From a virus: a stretch of 31,532 nucleotides of DNA. Numbering within the stretch: position 1 is the first letter of the stretch; the number at the start of each line of letters is the position of its first letter. Shown here one piece after another: positions 29,745-31,532 of the stretch. Under the pieces are notes generated by a model. That model saw only the letters and a program-made list of their open reading frames with translations, made no database searches and was not told the DNA's origin. The position numbers and the translations under genes are program-made. The stretch lies in the IMG/VR virus record IMGVR_UViG_3300048592_000160, positions 1-31,532 of that record; one strand, 5' to 3'.

Positions 29745-30570
29745 AGAGCTGATACCAATCGTTCTCGAAGATGTGAAGGCTGGTGGCGTGCATGACGTAG
29801 AGTCCGGGCTTGACATCGTGCCAGAGCTCGTCGTCTATCCTCAGCTGCTCGAGTACCCACAGCAGTAATCGAACCGTGAGATAGATATCGTCCCTGAAGT
29901 GGCGGACGAAGTCGCACGAGCGGAGCGGGTAGTATACGTCCATCCGTCCCTCTCGCATGATGAACTGGTAGCCCAGGGTACAGGGCTTCCTGTGGTCCGG
30001 GCCGAGCGAGACGTCCTCGGGGAAGTAGATGGGCAGCCACGCCTGGCGCGTCTGAGGATCTCGCACAAGCAGGTTGAGCAGATCGCGAAGATCGCCGTAT
30101 CGAGCACGGATACCGTAGTGGCCGACAGGGTTGTCCAGCTCCATGAAGCCAGCATCCCAGTCCTCCGGAGTGCGGGTAGGAGCAGTCACCACGCCGGCGT
30201 AGCGTGGCCAATATCGCTCCATGTAGTTGTGGTTGAATTGCTCATCGCTCCTGAAACGATCCGCGCTGTTACCCCAGGGCCAGTTCGCCCACTCCACGCC
30301 AGGATTGATCGGGACGCCGCAGACGCGCTCCTGGAAGTGTTTGTCCGCCCACGGCAGGTTAGGCTCGATGTCCTTTCGCCAGTGCGACAGGTCCTCGATG
30401 CCCTGCAACGGCACCTCGCAGCGGAAGTGCATCAGCTCGTAGGTCTTCATCTCTGGCCGGTCGGCGACGTTCATGCCTTGCCAGTGCATTGGTCGAGCAG
30501 CCCTGCCGTTGGCGTACATATCCTGCTTGACGCGAGCCATCAGGTTCTGGAAGTTGCGGTCGGTGATCAT
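29728..30570 (-). CDS. Deoxycytidylate 5-hydroxymethylase, T4 gp42-like (thymidylate synthase superfamily)
   Basis: 280 residues, start overlapping the previous stop (GAATGATC), GAGG 7 nt upstream. Conserved superfamily sites: nucleophile Cys197 (KPCTLGYQF), Gln202, RSCD (Arg217, Ser218, Asp220), and TSLHIFEND (His266). Eleven residues after Arg217, where thymidylate synthases have Asn177 (E. coli numbering), it has Asp228 in FRDD; T4 dCMP hydroxymethylase has FRND with Asp179 at this place, and SLHVY where this protein has SLHIF. Asp there is known to favour cytosine over uracil. It would make 5-hydroxymethyl-dCMP from dCMP and methylene-tetrahydrofolate. A divergent thymidylate synthase is the main alternative. 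Confidence 0.72.
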   Translation of the reverse strand: MITDRNFQNLMARVKQDMYANGRAARPMHWQGMNVADRPEMKTYELMHFRCEVPLQGIEDLSHWRKDIEPNLPWADKHFQERVCGVPINPGVEWANWPWGNSADRFRSDEQFNHNYMERYWPRYAGVVTAPTRTPEDWDAGFMELDNPVGHYGIRARYGDLRDLLNLLVRDPQTRQAWLPIYFPEDVSLGPDHRKPCTLGYQFIMREGRMDVYYPLRSCDFVRHFRDDIYLTVRLLLWVLEQLRIDDELWHDVKPGLYVMHATSLHIFENDWYQLYGKKP

Positions 30571-31370
30571 TCATCATCCTCGTCTGGGTCTACGTACTCA
30601 TTCCTGTAGCCTGGGTGGTGATCGTTTAGGTACTTGATGAGCGACTTCAGCTGCCCCTTCTCGATCCTGCTGTGGGCGTCGTCGTGCACTCTCATCGCCT
30701 GAGCGAACTTCGCAATGCCGCGATTGTGCTCGGGGCACAAGTAGCGAGCGGTCCACTTCACGATCCAGTCGAAGAAGTACTTGTCCCGGTTCCTGATGTC
30801 CTCGAGGTCTGCCACAGGATGGTCGAGCAGCGGGATGATCGTGACGAAGTACATCGGGTGGAGCGTGATGTTGGCGAAGTGAAAGCGCACGGACTCAACG
30901 TCTAGCTCGAAGCCCTCCAGCAGCACGTCCCGAACGAACACCAAGTCCGCCGGGAACTTCTTGAAGTATTCCGTAGTCCTGTAGAAGATGTCAATCCCCG
31001 TCCGTTTGTTGTTCTGCAGTGTCAGGCAGACAGACTGGATGCACGGGCCCATGACGCTGGCCCGCTTCGACGAGCCCTCATGCCCCTTGACTAGGTGGTT
31101 GTACGTATGGAACCCGACGCTGCCATACTTGGCCTTGCCCAGTCGTGCTTCCCACTGCCGCATCGCCTCAGCCCGAGACTCCTCGTGCAGGTAGTATTTG
31201 CGGAGCATCGTCATCTTGGACTTAGTGTACCCACAGTCCGCCAGCGTCAGGTCGTTCTCCCAGTTCCGGTAAAGGACAGAGCGTCCTCGAAGGATCTTGC
31301 GAGCCCCCGAGTAGAACGCTGCTTTCTGGCCGCACATTGCCAGCGCGCTGTCAAGCCAATCGTCTCTCAT
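30567..31370 (-). CDS. Second thymidylate-synthase-superfamily protein, divergent, function unknown
   Basis: 267 residues, GGGAG 4 nt before ATG. A Cys after Gly-Pro (Cys110, SVMGPCIQSVCLTLQ) aligns with the catalytic Cys, and FYRTTEYFKKFPADL aligns with LYQRS.D.FLG.PFNI without a gap, putting Asp142 eleven residues after Arg131, the base-specifying position. HFANITLHPMY (His171) fits the last conserved site. Other family residues are replaced. Lengths and order are as in the neighbouring enzyme, with a 4-nt overlap, so an old duplication or a hetero-oligomer is plausible. It might be a nucleotide-modifying enzyme or a non-catalytic partner. Superfamily membership is inference from aligned motifs. 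Confidence 0.55.
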   Translation of the reverse strand: MRDDWLDSALAMCGQKAAFYSGARKILRGRSVLYRNWENDLTLADCGYTKSKMTMLRKYYLHEESRAEAMRQWEARLGKAKYGSVGFHTYNHLVKGHEGSSKRASVMGPCIQSVCLTLQNNKRTGIDIFYRTTEYFKKFPADLVFVRDVLLEGFELDVESVRFHFANITLHPMYFVTIIPLLDHPVADLEDIRNRDKYFFDWIVKWTARYLCPEHNRGIAKFAQAMRVHDDAHSRIEKGQLKSLIKYLNDHHPGYRNEYVDPDEDDE

Positions 31371-31527
31371 GTGACTCCCTTATCCGGTCAACCTCCTCTA
31401 GCCACTCTCGAGCCTTGCGCTTCGCCTCCTGCTGCCAGCCCTCAGCCACTCGTGGCGGCAATGTCGGGTCGAAGGCAGCAGGTGCGATCCGCTCGGCCAG
31501 GAAGTCTACAGCTTCCTGTGGGATCAT
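31351..31527 (-). CDS. Small helical ORF at the right edge
   Basis: 58 residues if it starts at ATG 31527; 5 nt later the window ends, so it may be the tail of a longer gene. Predicted sequence M-I-P-Q-E-A-V-D-F-L then Pro-rich, then a charged helix (QQEAKRKAREWLEEVDRIRE). It overlaps the next gene's start by 20 nt. Codon use is like its neighbours. No function recognised. Confidence 0.5.
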   Translation of the reverse strand: MIPQEAVDFLAERIAPAAFDPTLPPRVAEGWQQEAKRKAREWLEEVDRIRESHERRLA

Positions 31528-31532
31528 TCGTC

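Noticed and set aside
1-31532. Lysogeny genes, transposases and tRNA genes
   Set aside because: No integrase, excisionase, repressor/cro pair, transposase motif or cloverleaf was visible on either strand, although the window is incomplete.

Overview
The window is about 31.5 kb of a roughly 60% GC, densely packed, long-tailed (siphovirus-type) bacteriophage genome. Two things point to an alphaproteobacterial host: the tail-end gene order resembles rhodobacterial gene-transfer agents (tape measure, two small tail proteins, a Cys-His peptidase, a large tip protein), and one promoter reads TTGACG-17 nt-TATCCT. No integrase, repressor or partition gene is visible, so a lytic phage is more likely than a prophage, but both ends of the genome are cut off. 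No tRNA, CRISPR array or insertion sequence was found.

Left half, plus strand (1-20330), late genes. In order: the C-terminus of an HK97-type major capsid protein; a small probable virion protein bracketed by two intercistronic hairpins; head-tail connector, head-closure and neck genes; tail terminator; tail tube; a small protein; the tail assembly chaperone with a canonical -1 frameshift site (GGGAAAC followed directly by the stop); tape measure with an embedded lysozyme-like domain; distal tail and hub proteins; a Cys-His peptidase; a J-like tip protein; a fibre with a self-cleaving C-terminal chaperone; four small surface proteins; and a 1266-residue protein with two arrays of 20-residue Ala/Ser/Gly/Val repeats around Ig-like and LamG-like domains. 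A compact lysis cassette follows (endolysin, holin, inner spanin, outer spanin overlapping out of frame), then two membrane-anchored proteins and a strong terminator at 20331-20359.

Right half, mostly minus strand (20358-31532), early/middle genes read from the right edge. In order: a small ORF; two adjacent thymidylate-synthase-superfamily proteins, one closely resembling T4 dCMP hydroxymethylase; a two-part DNA-binding regulator; dCMP deaminase; a uracil-DNA-glycosylase/DNA polymerase I fusion; two small proteins; a Cas4-like Fe-S nuclease; a Sak4-type ATPase; and an SSB-like protein. After a bidirectional terminator and one plus-strand gene with its own promoter come a VRR-NUC nuclease, an SNF2-type helicase and an HTH protein with a histone-H1-like tail. 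After another terminator there are four very small genes, three of them membrane proteins.

Taken together, the minus-strand genes look like a replication and single-strand-annealing recombination module joined to dCMP metabolism that may make 5-hydroxymethylcytosine or a derivative. The least expected observations are (i) the pair of TS-superfamily enzymes that both carry Asp at the base-specifying position, (ii) a strong excess of the hexamer CTGTGG/CCACAG over the whole window, and (iii) several overlapping or very small genes that length-filtered gene callers would miss.
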